64,000 nucleotides of DNA from assembly GCA_030998225.1 (NCBI GenBank), contig JAPYXD010000680.1:1054001-1118000 (forward strand). Direction: 5' to 3'. The DNA comes from Diplolepis rosae. Its lineage: Eukaryota > Arthropoda > Insecta > Hymenoptera > Diplolepididae. Below the pieces are notes generated by a model that had not been told where the DNA came from, searched no databases, and saw only the letters and a program-made list of their open reading frames with translations. Made by a program: the position numbers and the translations under genes. Of the stretch, positions 10,868-21,579 are shown piece by piece; the stretch's first letter is position 1; every line of letters begins with the position of its first letter.

Positions 10868-12290
10868 TAAGTTTATTTCTTATATTTTGATACTGAAGCT
10901 CAAACCAATTTTATAATAATATTACAGATGATGTGAATTACACATTTTCTCAAAGTCACTGAATTTCTTTTTGAATTTAAGTGAAACAGGAAATTCAATT
11001 TACTTAAGGCTCTATCGGCCTTAAGGAACACATTCTCATCATGACACTCGCGCTTCGCGCTCGATTTTCTGTATACATTTCAGTATAACTTTTTAATAAA
11101 TTACATGATTAAAAGAATTTACTTTCTTCCACATATCTAAAAAGGAAAAACAATCGTAGACTTTATTTAAGGAAACGATTTTTGGAGAACAACGCTTATT
11201 TCGTATCTCACATATTTTGGTGAAAAAAATCGAATTTTTTCAATATTAAAAATCAAAACATAAAATATACATCCTGTCCCGAAATTTCTTTATCAGAATT
11301 TGTAGACCCCATTTAGGCAAACAATTGTCCCTCTAAACGTTGTTTTTATCGCACATATTTTGTCTAAAAAATGGAATTTTTGAATTTTAATCGTATTTTT
11401 TAGAATTGAAACGAAAAATATATGTTTTTTCAGAAACTGCGTCAGACAAAATTTGTAGATCTTTTTTGAAACGAACAACTTTGTATTCTTACGCTTTTTT
11501 CGTATTTCAAATATTTTGTCTAAAAAATGGAATTTTTTCATTTTTATCGTATTTTTTGGAATTGAAACGAAAAATATATGTTTTTTCAGAAACTGCACCA
11601 GACAAAATTTGTAGATCTTTTTGAAACGAACAACTTTGTATTCTTACGTTTTTTTGGTATTTCCAATATTATTGTTAAAAAATTGAATTTTGGATTTTCA
11701 ATAGTTTTTTTTTAATTAAAAAGAAAAATATGCATCTTATGAAAAAATGTTATAATTCAAATTTGTAGGCCTTTATGTATTCAATAATATTGTATCATAA
11801 CGTTTTTTCGTATCTCGTATAATTTAACTGGAAAATGGAATTTTGATATTGACTTTTTCGAATTTGAATATGCTGTAACATTTCTAATTTTGATTTAATC
11901 AAAAAATGTTATAAGGATAATTTGTAGAGATTTATGAGGACTATCAAAAACCAGGATTGGAATTTTTGATTTTTTCAAAAAATTATTTTCAAAAACACAA
12001 AAGTAGTGCTCCATCCCTCAATTTTGATTGGATGTGGCTGGTTAACGAACTTGTCCTTACTTTTTCGGCTCCGATAAAGTGTACCAAAGCTCAATTCAAT
12101 CTGATAATTCTATCGAGAGTTATGCCGCACACGACCTACTACAGACAGACAGACAGACAGACACTTTCGTAAAAACCATTTTTTCTGACTCAGGGGTCTC
12201 AAAACGTAAAGATTTGATGAAAATTTCGAAAGTCATTTTTCACATAAAACCAATACCTTCTCATCCATGATGAGAATGTAAAAACATGAC
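10868..12290 (+). repeat. Interspersed repeat family with TCTCATCATG motif, copy A
   Basis: This shares long blocks with 18221-19267, 48390-49420 and (inverted) 58801-60000. These include a CTCGCGCTTCGCGCTCGATT block near 11050, repeated paragraphs about T-rich text with GTAGATCTTTTTGAAACG, a (GACA)n stretch near 12145, and the terminal hairpin TTCTCATCCATGATGAGAA followed by TGTAAAAA. Within it, 11400-11520 and 11530-11640 are near-duplicate ~120-base pieces. CATTCTCATCATG at 11031 and its inverse at 12278 could be terminal repeats, but homology extends about 160 bases further left, so the class is uncertain. Confidence 0.7.
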
Positions 12291-12973
12291 ACAAATAATG
12301 AAATTCCCGCCAGAATTTAGAAATTAGATTTTCTGCCTAAAGTGAATTTCTTAACCTTTTCGAAGAGAATAAATTTTTGTGAAAAACATGAAGATCTTAT
12401 TGGATTACTGTCATGTATAAGAAAATGGGATAAAATAGTTTTTATTAGGAGAAAATTAATTTTTATGCTCTTTCCCATGCATTTTTTTGAATTTAGGGCC
12501 TATGAACAGTCAGCGTCGCCACCGGCGGCAGTCAACTTTCACGTAATTTTTTTCTTAGGCATTTGGAGGCAAGATACAGGGGGTTGATTTTATCAGTGAA
12601 AATATATCAACTGATGAATCAGTGCCCTGCTTTGATTTCACTCAGGAATCAGTGAACGCGCCATGTGAACATAACTTTTGAATTGGTGAATTCTAAAGTT
12701 TACACGTTACATAATATAATTATACACAATAATAATTACAATATATAATAATAATTACGTTATTTCTTATCAGGTTGTTTAACCTAAAATAAACGAGTTT
12801 ATAAATCGTTAAAAAATATTGATGGTTTTATTATTCCCATCTCAAGATTTCACTGATTCAATAAGTGAATTCAATCTATTTCACTGATTCTCAGTGAAAG
12901 ACTTATAACTGCTGCCATCAGTGTATAGTCACTGCGAATTAGTAGCCGTTCACTGATTCAGATTTAGAGAGTA

Positions 12974-14030
12974 AATTCTAATAGAATTAATAGTAAAAAA
13001 CCAAAAATTAGTAAAAATATTTCACTAGAGTATTAAAGCAATTTTATAGGTTTTATCATGGTTTCGAAATCATTGTTTTATTTCCTCTCTTAATCGCAAT
13101 AGATAAACAACTACTAATTGAAATAGTGTAAAATTATTTAATGTTATTTCTTTAGTAGACAGTTCTACCAATAGCTAGTAATGTTCTACTAATTTACAGT
13201 TTTTTTCCACAATTTCACTAATTAATTTGCTTATCAAGAGATAAGGAAATGATTTAGCACTCCCTTAATTTCACTTAGTATTTCATTTACTAATTAGAAT
13301 CAGTGACCGCTTTATAGCTATAAAATCCGTTATATTGAGTTATAATACATTTAATTGAAAATCAGTTAAAATCTACTGATTAAATAGCTGGCATCTAGTC
13401 ACTGATTGAAGATCGCTAAAAACTACTATTTCAAATCAAGAGAATAGAAATTGAATTATTACTAATTGCTTTTATAAAATTTAAATAAAAATCAGTAGAG
13501 AAATGGTAGTCATTAGTAAAAATGCTTACTAAAGCAATTAGTAAATGGTTTTGCACTATTTTAGTAAGTATATTTTAACTAATTAAGTTCTATCAATTCT
13601 TATCAGTAGCTTTTTCTATTTCTAAAGTCAGATTCTCAGAGAAAATATTAAATATTAAGATAGTATAAATTTAATCACTACTGATTGCATTAGTAGAATT
13701 TTACTCACGATTGGTATAAAATTGTTAATTATCAGCAGAAATACTTATTAACTAACAGAAAAAAAATATTCCGTATTATTAAGGCTAATAATTTCCTACG
13801 AATTCAAATTTTTTAAATTTCAATCAATAATTTTTAATTAGTTTTGATCAGTGATTTATTTCGAGCTTATTGAAGAGTTGCTTTAAGTCCCTTTCACCAA
13901 GAAATCAGTAAAAATAAACTTCTTTTATATCTAAAATTGAGACAAATATTGAAATCAATAAAAAAATCGACAGATTTTAATTCAGAGAAAAATTATAAAA
14001 GTATTGAAATTTTGAAATTTATCTTATCAG
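12974..14030. other. AT-rich region with TTAGTAAA/ACTAATTT motifs
   Basis: This has dense, unordered copies of TAGTAAAA, ACTAATT and ACTGATT on both strands, as at 3834-5216. It is probably several overlapping decayed MITEs. No coding signal. Confidence 0.45.
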
Positions 14031-14610
14031 TCAAGCAGATAGTTCCACATTTCCAACAGTAGCTTATGACTATCTGCCGGCAACACAGGATATACCCTGC
14101 AGAGCTTTCTGATGATCAATTTTATGCAGCAAAAGCTCAAAGCTACAGTCGGTAAGGGAGATTGCAATATCAAGTTTGCGCAATAAATTGAGGACGTTGT
14201 TCTCTTATCTGTAGATAAATTATTGGTCTACCTTGGACTTGTGTTTGCACCACAATGCATAAAAGAGGCATCGATATGGAAAATTTAGAGCTCTTGTTGC
14301 TACGTCAATAAGTGGTTCTGCTTTAAACGTCAGGGAAATAGGATCATAGACCATTCTGTTGAACTTTTTAAGGTCAGAGTTCAAGCATCAAGTGCTTTTG
14401 ACTTCAAGAGTACTCCAATGAATGACTTGTCTGATGCTCCTTTACATTTCCAGTTTTTCATGTGTGAAATCTTCTTTTCGTAATTCCAGGTTTCATCTGC
14501 CATGTTTAGTAGGCTACATACTCTTCAATGAGATTAAAGTTGTAGCTGAATTTTAGTTTTGAGGAATATGATGAGTTTTGAAGAATTATTAAAAAATTAT
14601 AATTATTCGA
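14031..14610. other. Less AT-rich stretch, possible decayed coding relic
   Basis: Base composition is more balanced here than in the flanks. The minus strand at about 14380-14510 gives a short open stretch beginning MADETWNYEKK, and other frames stay open for a while, but stops interrupt every frame. It may be a dead gene or transposon piece; I do not recognise it. Confidence 0.25.
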
Positions 14611-14616
14611 GAAAAC

Positions 14617-14985
14617 ATGAGATGGAATTTTTTAATATTTTCATATATTTTGTATTTTTCAAATACCAATTTTTCGAATAATATAGATCTGTATAATCAC
14701 TTAAAATTCCAATTGACGAAGATGACAATTTCTGAAATCTTTTTTATGCAGTTTAAATCATTATCAGCTCTTTTCGATTTATGTTTAGACATATTTAAGG
14801 CCATGGATCAACCAGTTCAGCTGACTAAATCAATAAAAGCAGTTTCCTGGTTTCCTCGAAGATTTTTCCAAGATAATGAATTTTTTTTAGCTGAAACTTT
14901 AGGAAATAATAAAGAACATTTTAGCGAATGGTTGCAGGATTCAATTGGTTCTGAAAAAAAAAAATTTTTGTTTTACCGACACTAA
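14617..14985 (+). CDS. Unrecognised 122-residue open frame, possibly a gene fragment
   Basis: The frame runs ATG to TAA. Its second half (ISEIFFMQF, DIFKAMDQPVQLTKS, AVSWFPRRFFQ, ETLGNNKEHFSEWLQDS) has a normal amino-acid mix, while its first 30 residues look like translated AT-rich DNA. There is no signal peptide, no membrane segment I trust, no known motif, and no intron donor at the end. It lies 160 bases left of a foldback element. It could be an exon relic of a transposon or host gene, or chance. Confidence 0.25.
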   Translation: MRWNFLIFSYILYFSNTNFSNNIDLYNHLKFQLTKMTISEIFFMQFKSLSALFDLCLDIFKAMDQPVQLTKSIKAVSWFPRRFFQDNEFFLAETLGNNKEHFSEWLQDSIGSEKKKFLFYRH

Positions 14986-15148
14986 CATTTTTTTAATTGT
15001 CAAAGACTAATTAAAGCCTACAGCCATCCGCTACAATGTCTTTTATTATGTTCTAAAGTTTCAGCCAAAAAAATTCATTATTGTAAAAAAGTTTTGGGGA
15101 AACTGATTCTATTGATTCAGAAAGCTGTATACTGGTTGATTCGTGGCC

Positions 15149-15808
15149 TTAAGGTAGTACGATCACGAAAATTAGACCTCAGGCAAAAATTGATAATTTT
15201 GCTTTCAAGAATAGCAATATTATTATTGAAGGGCTAATTTGAAAGAGAAAAGATTATTTTTTATGAAAAAAATTTAAAACACAAAAAAATAATTTTATTT
15301 TTGCCCAAACATATTTTTATATCGCTTCGAGCCAAATCTTTAAAAATGATGAGATTCTAATAAATCACGGTTCATTTTTTTAGGAAAAGGATTCTCTACA
15401 ACTTGACCGTTTCCGATTTTTTAAATTGAATTAATTATTATCAAATACAGCAATTTGTTTATAAAAATTTTGTTTTGAAAAATTGTTTTTTTATAATTTC
15501 AGCCATTAAAGAATTCATTTTCAAAAATCGGAAACGGTCAAGTTGTAGAGAATCTTTTTCCTAAAAAAATGAACCGTGATTCATTAGAATCGCATCATTT
15601 TTAAAAATTTAGCTCGAAGCGATAAGAAAATAAGTTTGGGCAAAAATAAAATTTATTAATAACATTATTTTTTTGTGTTTCAAATTTTTTTCATGAAAAA
15701 TAATCTTTTCTCTTTCAAATTAGCCCTTCAATAATAATATTGCTATTCTTGAAAGCAAAATTATCTATTTTTGCCTGAGGTCTAATTTTCGTGATCGTAC
15801 TACCTTAA
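15149..15808. mobile_element. 660-bp foldback element (family shared with 61306-61687)
   Basis: Near-perfect inverted arms of about 300 bases end in TTAAGGTAGTACGATCACG on the left and its complement on the right (ending 15808). Inner blocks such as GAAACGGTCAAGTTGTAGAG are mirrored around a centre near 15478. The AGTTGTAGAGAATATTTTCC-type block recurs in the palindrome at 61306-61687, showing a shared family. No coding capacity. Confidence 0.85.
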
Positions 15809-16207
15809 ATCCTCTGAAATCTTTAAAAGTGGTCTCAAATCATCTACAATCTTTCTACAATTTTTTCTGATATTCATAAAACTTTCCTCGAACCATTGAA
15901 AATTTTTAAAAGAACTAGAATTATCCTCAGAAATCTTTCGAATATTTTTTAATCTTTTGCAATCCATACAATATTTTTCAAATACCATGACATTTATCTA
16001 AACCCTCATAATTTCTAAAATTGTTTGGTTTGTTAATTTTACAATTCCCATTTAAAGTTCTATTTTGAAGACATTTTTTTATGATCATTTTATATTATTT
16101 TGAGGGAAAGAAACGTGGATTTAGAAATATTTGAATCCATATTCCGAAGGACATTTCATATGTATTTTCATTGAAAATTCAAGTGGTAAACCCCATGATA
16201 CCTATAT

Positions 16208-17273
16208 ATGGTGTCTTCCATGCCAAATCAGACGGGTTCAGGACTCCATGTTTCCTTTCTACTTGAAATTTTAAGGATTGATAGACTAACATAGATAATG
16301 AAGAAACCCAAAATTTGAAATTTTTTCATGCATTATTTAAAAAGTTATGGAATAAACAAAAAAAATATATTTTTGTTCTTTTTCAATTATTTGAAAACTG
16401 AAACTAGGAAAAGTTCTGAAAAAAATTACACAAACGTATCATTAGATGGCCGATGTAGTAGCATTTTCGGAAAAATTTTTGTCGAAATTTAATAACAAAA
16501 AAAATTTTTTTTCGACAAATTGATTTTTTGAAAAAACCCCATTTTTGAAAAATCTGAAAAAATGTTTGCCAAATCATGTCAACTGCTCTTTGAAAATAAA
16601 CTCTCGTGAATTTTTTACAAAAAAATTTATTTTTATGATAATAAAAAAAATATTTTTTGGATAATTTATACATAATCATGAAACTCATAAAAGTATTCAT
16701 ATATTATGAGTATGAAGCGATCATAAAACAAGAAATAAACACATCCCATCACTTTTTGATAATACGTTTTCGAAAAAGTAGACAGTAATACGGCATTAGT
16801 GGAAGATCATGATTCCACACGCATCACTTTACAAAAAAATTCCTATTTCGCGCCATTTTCAAGTGCGCACCTTAATTATGTACATAAAATTTGCGTAATA
16901 CTTGAGGCTATCACTATGACTTTTTTCAGATTTTTCAAAATTGGCGTTTTTTCAAAAAATCAATTTGTTTGAAAAAATAAATTTTTTGTTATTAAATTTG
17001 GAGTAAACATTTTTCCGAAAAATGCTACTACATCGGCCATATAATGATACTTTTGTGTAATTTTGTTCAGAATTTTTCCTAGTTTCAGTTTTTAAATAAT
17101 TTAAAAAGAACAAAAACATTTTTTTTTGTCCCATAACTTTTTAAATAATGCATGAAAAAATTTCAAATTTGAGGTTTCTTCATTATTTATGTTAGTCTAA
17201 CAATCCTTAATATTTCAAGTAAATCGGAAACATGGAGTCCTGATCCCGTCCGATTTGGCATGGAACACACCAT
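16208..17273. mobile_element. 1.07-kb foldback element
   Basis: The left arm (from 16208, ATGGTGTCTTCCATGCCAAA) and right arm (to 17273, TTTGGCATGGAACACACCAT) are inverted over about 350 bases each. Shared blocks include CATGGAGTCCTGA, TAATGCATGAAAAAATTTCA and GCTACTACATCGGCCAT. Unpaired centre about 16562-16920. No transposase frame is present. Confidence 0.85.
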
Positions 17274-18220
17274 AATTATATACTTATATATAGACAATCC
17301 ATTGCTCTCGCGACATGTCGCTCACTATTCCCCAGACATTCTGACGGCATTTCTCATTAAAATTTCTAACAAATTCAACGTGCGGAAAACGAAACGAAGC
17401 ATGCCGCTTAACAACGGAAATCCTCCAAAAAATATACAGGAAAGTCTGCGAAAACATGAGTGCGAATGAAAATCATGACGTCTACAGCCATGCGAGTTCA
17501 TTTAAGTGGGCACTTGTTTTAACGACTTAAACTCTTATGATATTCCAGGGAAGATGAGCTATAAAATTTCTGGTTCACAAAATTTATTCGAATGGTCAGC
17601 AATTTGAATGGTGGTACATATTTGTACCACTACTTTTGAAAATTCATTACTTCCACAAAAATTAACGTAGAATATTCGTTAAGGGCATGTTGCAAAGATT
17701 AAGGATAGGACTAACTCCGAAAAAATCACCGAACCTCTTAGAGTCACCCCACCTTGTACACACCCTCTTAAAAATCGTCAAAAATGACAAAATTTTTGAA
17801 ATGTGCATAATTTTGAGGATGATTTTTTTTATAATATTTATCTCCTGCAATTATTTAAGAACCATGCCAGTAATCCAAATATGAAGTCATATTCTGAAAT
17901 TTTTCAAAATCCAAGATAACGAATCGAAAATGCAAAATACGAGCATAACTTGATTTGCATGAAACTCGGAAACTCGGACTTTTTCGCGCTGTTGATTTCA
18001 AATCAGGAGCCAAACTTCGAAAAGTCAAAATGGCCGAGTCAATATGGCAAATGAAAATCAAAAAATATAACCAGATTTGCATGAAACTCTAAATCTCGGA
18101 ATTTTTCGAGTCGCTGTTTCTAAATGAAGATTCAAAAAAAATCTTGATACAATATCGAGATCTCTTGTATCCAGCACCTCACGTCACCATACCCAATAAA
18201 TAGAAAAATGTGATCCTAAC
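17274..18220. other. Intergenic stretch, nothing recognised
   Basis: No gene, RNA or repeat with a clear partner was found. Several 60-75-residue frames on both strands have no motif. Confidence 0.4.
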
Positions 18221-19267
18221 GGTTTATTTCTTATAATTTAATACTCAAGCTCAAACCAATTTTATAATAATATTACAGATGATGTGAATTACACATTTTC
18301 TCAAAGTCTCTAAATTTCTTTCGATTTCAAATGAAAATGGAAATTCAATTTACTTAATGCTCTATCAACCTTAAGGAACACATTCTCATCATGACGCTCG
18401 CGCTTCGCGCTCGATTTTCTGTATACATTTCAGTAACTTTTTAATAAATTACATGATTAAAATAATTTATTTTCTTCCAAATCTCTCAAAAAGGAAAAAC
18501 AATCGTAGACTTTATTTAAGGAAACGATTTTGCAGAACAACGCTTATTTCGTATCTCACATATTTTGGTGAAAAAAATCGAATTTATTTAATATTAAAAA
18601 TCAAAACATAAAATATACATCCTGACGAGAAATATCTTAATGAGAATTTGTAGACCTCATTTAAGCAAATAATTTTCCATCTAAACGTTTTTTTCGTATC
18701 TCACATATTTTGTCTAAAAAATGGATTTTTTGAATTTTAATCGTATTTTTGGAATTGAAACGAAAAATATATGTTTCATCAGAAACTGTGTGAGACAAAA
18801 ATTGTAGATCTTTTTAAAACGACCAACTTTGCATTCCCACGTTTTTTTCGTATTTCACATATTATTGTTAAAAAAAATTGAATTTTGGATTTTCAATAGT
18901 ATTTTTTTAAAATCAAAAGAGAAATATACATCTTATGAAAAAATCTTGCAATTTAAACTTGTAGATCTTAATGTAGAAAATAATTTTATATGGTAACTTT
19001 TTTTCATATCTCGTATCTCCAGTTTTAACGATGTAACATTTCTAATTTTGGTTTAATCAAAGATTGTTATGAAGATAATTCAATTTAATCTGATAATTCT
19101 ATCGAGAGTTATCGAGTACACAACCTATACTACAGACAGACAGACACTTTCGTAAAAACCACTTTTTCTGACTCAGGGGGTCTCAAAACGTAAAGATTTG
19201 ATGAAAATTTCGAAAGTCATATTTCACATAAAACTAATACCTTCTCATCCATGATGAGAATGTAAAA
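18221..19267 (+). repeat. Interspersed repeat family with TCTCATCATG motif, copy B
   Basis: Co-linear with 10868-12290: the same CATTCTCATCATGAC start block at 18381, the CTCGCGCTTCGCGCTCGATT block at about 18396, the GACA run near 19137 and the closing ATGATGAGAATGTAAAAA at 19252-19269. It is shorter than copy A, through loss of the duplicated middle paragraph and part of the end. Confidence 0.75.
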
Positions 19268-19427
19268 ATAGTGAAATGTGATCCTTATCCATGGTAGTGC
19301 AGTTTTCCTATGTCAGGTGGTGGTTTTTTTCAGAACAGGGGTCATTTCTTGGAAAATTTTTCATACAATTACTTGTGCTATTCTTTTTTTTCGTTGCTTC
19401 AAATAATTTTGGTCTGAAACAATGAGG

Positions 19428-19693
19428 TGTGACGGGTAAAATAATAAAGTCACTCAAACACCAGCGAATTTAATTATATATAAAATTATATCGTTTATTA
19501 CTGAGATGTGTTAAATACAATAGTAGCCGTAGCTTATACTAAGGGTATCGACAGAGATCTGACGCTCTTTTCCTGGATGGCTTCTACAGTCACCTACCCT
19601 GCTTTGAAGGGTAATAGTGGGGATAAGGCAGATCTCTGGACCAAAAGGAAACATTCCAGAAATATACACATAGTAAAGGCCTCGCCCTTCACA
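19428..19693 (-). repeat. 3' LTR of the errantivirus-like element
   Basis: 266 bases, starting TGTGACGGGT and ending CCCTTCACA on the plus strand. Nearly identical to 26997-27262. Confidence 0.95.
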
Positions 19694-19702
19694 CCCCCCT
19701 TA
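19694..19702 (-). promoter_or_regulatory. Polypurine tract of the retrotransposon
   Basis: On the minus strand GTAAGGGGGG lies directly between the env stop codon (19703-19705) and the LTR, the expected place for plus-strand DNA priming. Confidence 0.75.
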
Positions 19703-20650
19703 CTAGCTTCGTTTTGCTCCTGAAAAACGCAATTTTACCTTTTGCGGTTGGATGTTGGGAACATTTAAATTTTCTTCGACGCTGAGTGGCGGCGCATGAG
19801 GTACGTAGGTTACAACTTGTGGGATTGCTGAGTTGTTAACATTGTTGTTTACGCAGAGCAAGTTTAGACAAACGTTGGGTAGACAATTTTTTACAATGTT
19901 ACAAATTCCGCATTTATATAGTATAAAAATCGTGGTTATTACGATAGATATGTAACCTAAGTAGCTAAGAGTTTCGGTAGCTTTTTCGCTCCAGGTTTGC
20001 GTTCTATGAGCTCTCTTAACCTTGTCTAACGAATTTTCCATGTCGTCTAGACTCTGTCCTAATCGTTTTAAATCAGAGGGTTTGATCGCTTTCTGTAGAG
20101 GTATCATTTTATCTTCTATTAAATCTAATTCGGTAGCGTCAAAAGGAATAACAATTGTTTTATTTAAGTGTACATTCTTTCTTGTTTCGTAGGTTTTCCT
20201 CAATTTCATAATGATACTATCAGAGTTAATCACGCAATCGTCAGATGATTCTAACATCATAGCTCCATTGATCAATCTATTTGAGCTTTGTTCTGAGCAT
20301 AATATATTTATTTCTATTTCTCTCTCTGGTATAATAATATACCCATTTTCCTGATAGAGTTGTAAGTAAACTAGCTCGTTTATTTTAAAAGGTGAGAATT
20401 GACATATTTTATAGTCTAATGATTTAATACTATTCCTAACTATTTGATTTTCGCAAGTATAAACTTCTGATATAAGATAACTCGGATGGACGCGCTTACA
20501 AATTCTCAAAGAATCGAGTTTCTTGCAGTTGGCAACAAATTCCTGATCACCCGGTACATAAATTGTTCGTTGTTCGTTTAGTAGGATAAACTCATGCTCA
20601 GGTATAATCGCTAAAAAGGTTTTGCCAATTTTTTTGGGAATAGGGATCAA
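19703..20650 (-). CDS. env: Env, C-terminal part (errantivirus-like), after a frame break
   Basis: 315 residues open in a frame different from the upstream env piece, overlapping it at 20598-20650. It contains the ectodomain remainder with several Cys residues (about 42-83), an amphipathic membrane-proximal region (LDDMENSLDKVKRA, about 201-213), a hydrophobic transmembrane stretch at about 230-246 and a Cys-rich cytoplasmic start followed by a ~60-residue tail. It ends with TAG just before the polypurine tract. In the intact family this would be one envelope protein with the upstream frame. The break lies near 20600-20650, so this copy should not make a complete envelope unless frameshifting occurs. 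Confidence 0.85.
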   Translation of the reverse strand: MIPIPKKIGKTFLAIIPEHEFILLNEQRTIYVPGDQEFVANCKKLDSLRICKRVHPSYLISEVYTCENQIVRNSIKSLDYKICQFSPFKINELVYLQLYQENGYIIIPEREIEINILCSEQSSNRLINGAMMLESSDDCVINSDSIIMKLRKTYETRKNVHLNKTIVIPFDATELDLIEDKMIPLQKAIKPSDLKRLGQSLDDMENSLDKVKRAHRTQTWSEKATETLSYLGYISIVITTIFILYKCGICNIVKNCLPNVCLNLLCVNNNVNNSAIPQVVTYVPHAPPLSVEENLNVPNIQPQKVKLRFSGAKRS

Positions 20651-21560
20651 TCTTTTGAAGTTGGAAGTTCTCGGTTTCTACCAAAGGTGCTTTGATTGAA
20701 TACAGCAGTTTGTTATTAACTATAGCGATTGTTATTTCTGAAATGTCAACAATATGTTGGTAGTTGCTTTCATCGAGCTTAATTTGGTATTTTTCGCTAT
20801 TGTGCTCTTCAAATTCGCGAAACCCGTTCATGAATGTTGTAGGCGTTAATATTTGGGGGTGAATAATGCCATGCTTACCATCATTGATGGCGTCAATCAA
20901 GAGATTAACGTCGTCACTTAGTTCAGTCAATTCTAATGTGCAAAGGGTTATCTGATTCGAAATAGCTATGTTCTTCGTGTTTGAGTTTGTTTGAGATACT
21001 AGACGATTATATTTTTCAACATTTTGTCTGCTGTGTTCATTCAAAGTTATTAAGTCGTGTGAGGTTGAATTAAGGAAGGTTTTGATGATTCTGGTCTGAT
21101 TAAAAATACTCGATGCCAAGAGGCCGTTGTCCTGATACAATTTATCGAGTTCGTTATTTATGTGGTCCAAGTCTTTATCATCCAAGGTGCCGAAGAGTGT
21201 CTTGGAGATACTCCCTACGAAATTCATAAGTCCTCTTTTGCTTCTTGATAAACCCAAAAGTTGAGCCAATAATTTTCGTGTTCTATTAAGTCGATTTATC
21301 TGGTTATTGAGCAAATTTAATCCGAACTGTTCCGAGCAATTTACGCACATGTTCAAAGTGGCTACGTACATTTTTTGTAAGTTGGTGAAGCGTTCGTTTA
21401 GCACACTAGTATCAAGGGATACAATGAGGTGCCAAGTGTCGTGGTAAAGTTTGGCGTGCCCAATGTTTTCGATGAAAATTGTAGTGTCGTTCAAAGGAGT
21501 AAAAGTGACATCAGCCTGGATAGTTTGAATAAGTAGAGCACATGTAACGAAAATCTTCAT
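20598..21560 (-). CDS. env: Env, N-terminal part (errantivirus-like)
   Basis: 320 residues. An N-terminal hydrophobic signal peptide spans about 1-16. A basic furin-type site (RSKR at about 106-109) is followed by a Gly-rich hydrophobic fusion-peptide-like segment, and then a coiled-coil-like region (about 125-200). N-linked glycosylation sites (NDT, NCS, NRT, NQT, NST) are present. This order is that of insect errantivirus envelopes, which relate to baculovirus F-type fusion proteins. The reading frame leaves the env frame near its end, where the C-terminal part continues in another frame. It starts 20 bases after the integrase stop; in relatives env is made from a spliced RNA, but I cannot verify splice sites here. 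Confidence 0.88.
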   Translation of the reverse strand: MKIFVTCALLIQTIQADVTFTPLNDTTIFIENIGHAKLYHDTWHLIVSLDTSVLNERFTNLQKMYVATLNMCVNCSEQFGLNLLNNQINRLNRTRKLLAQLLGLSRSKRGLMNFVGSISKTLFGTLDDKDLDHINNELDKLYQDNGLLASSIFNQTRIIKTFLNSTSHDLITLNEHSRQNVEKYNRLVSQTNSNTKNIAISNQITLCTLELTELSDDVNLLIDAINDGKHGIIHPQILTPTTFMNGFREFEEHNSEKYQIKLDESNYQHIVDISEITIAIVNNKLLYSIKAPLVETENFQLQKIDPYSQKNWQNLFSDYT

Positions 21561-21579
21561 CCTGGAAATACAAGTTCCA

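Larger units (their letters stand above)
5252..12594. mobile_element. P-superfamily-like (or hAT-like) DNA transposon, copy 1, with 8-bp target duplication
   Basis: The element spans 5260-12586. Its ends are CAGCCCCCTGCATCTC on the left and, read inward on the other strand, CAACCCCCTGTATCTT on the right. It is flanked on both sides by ATTTTATC (5252-5259 and 12587-12594). About 100 bases of sub-terminal sequence are also inverted (GGCGCTGACTGTTCAT and its complement near 12500). A THAP-domain exon lies just inside the left end. P elements combine a THAP domain, 8-bp duplications and CA-starting ends; hAT elements share the 8-bp duplication and CAG ends but usually use BED fingers. The rest of the transposase is not visible, and a Penelope-like element and another repeat are inserted inside. 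A second copy is at 40276-42271. Confidence 0.75.
5217..12973. mobile_element. ACTGATT-type MITE split by a transposon insertion
   Basis: The left piece 5217-5259 starts TACTCTGTAAACTTGAAT. The right piece 12595-12973 ends ATTCAGATTTAGAGAGTA, its inverse. Between them lies the 5260-12586 insertion flanked by an 8-bp duplication, so the MITE was about 430 bases before interruption. Interior is dominated by TCACTGATT/AATCAGTGA. Relatives with the same ends are at 46079-46184 and 59597-59873. Confidence 0.65.

Noticed and set aside
19508..19723. Plus-strand frame with a twin at 27077-27280
   Set aside because: It is LTR sequence read on the non-coding strand; it appears twice only because the LTR does.
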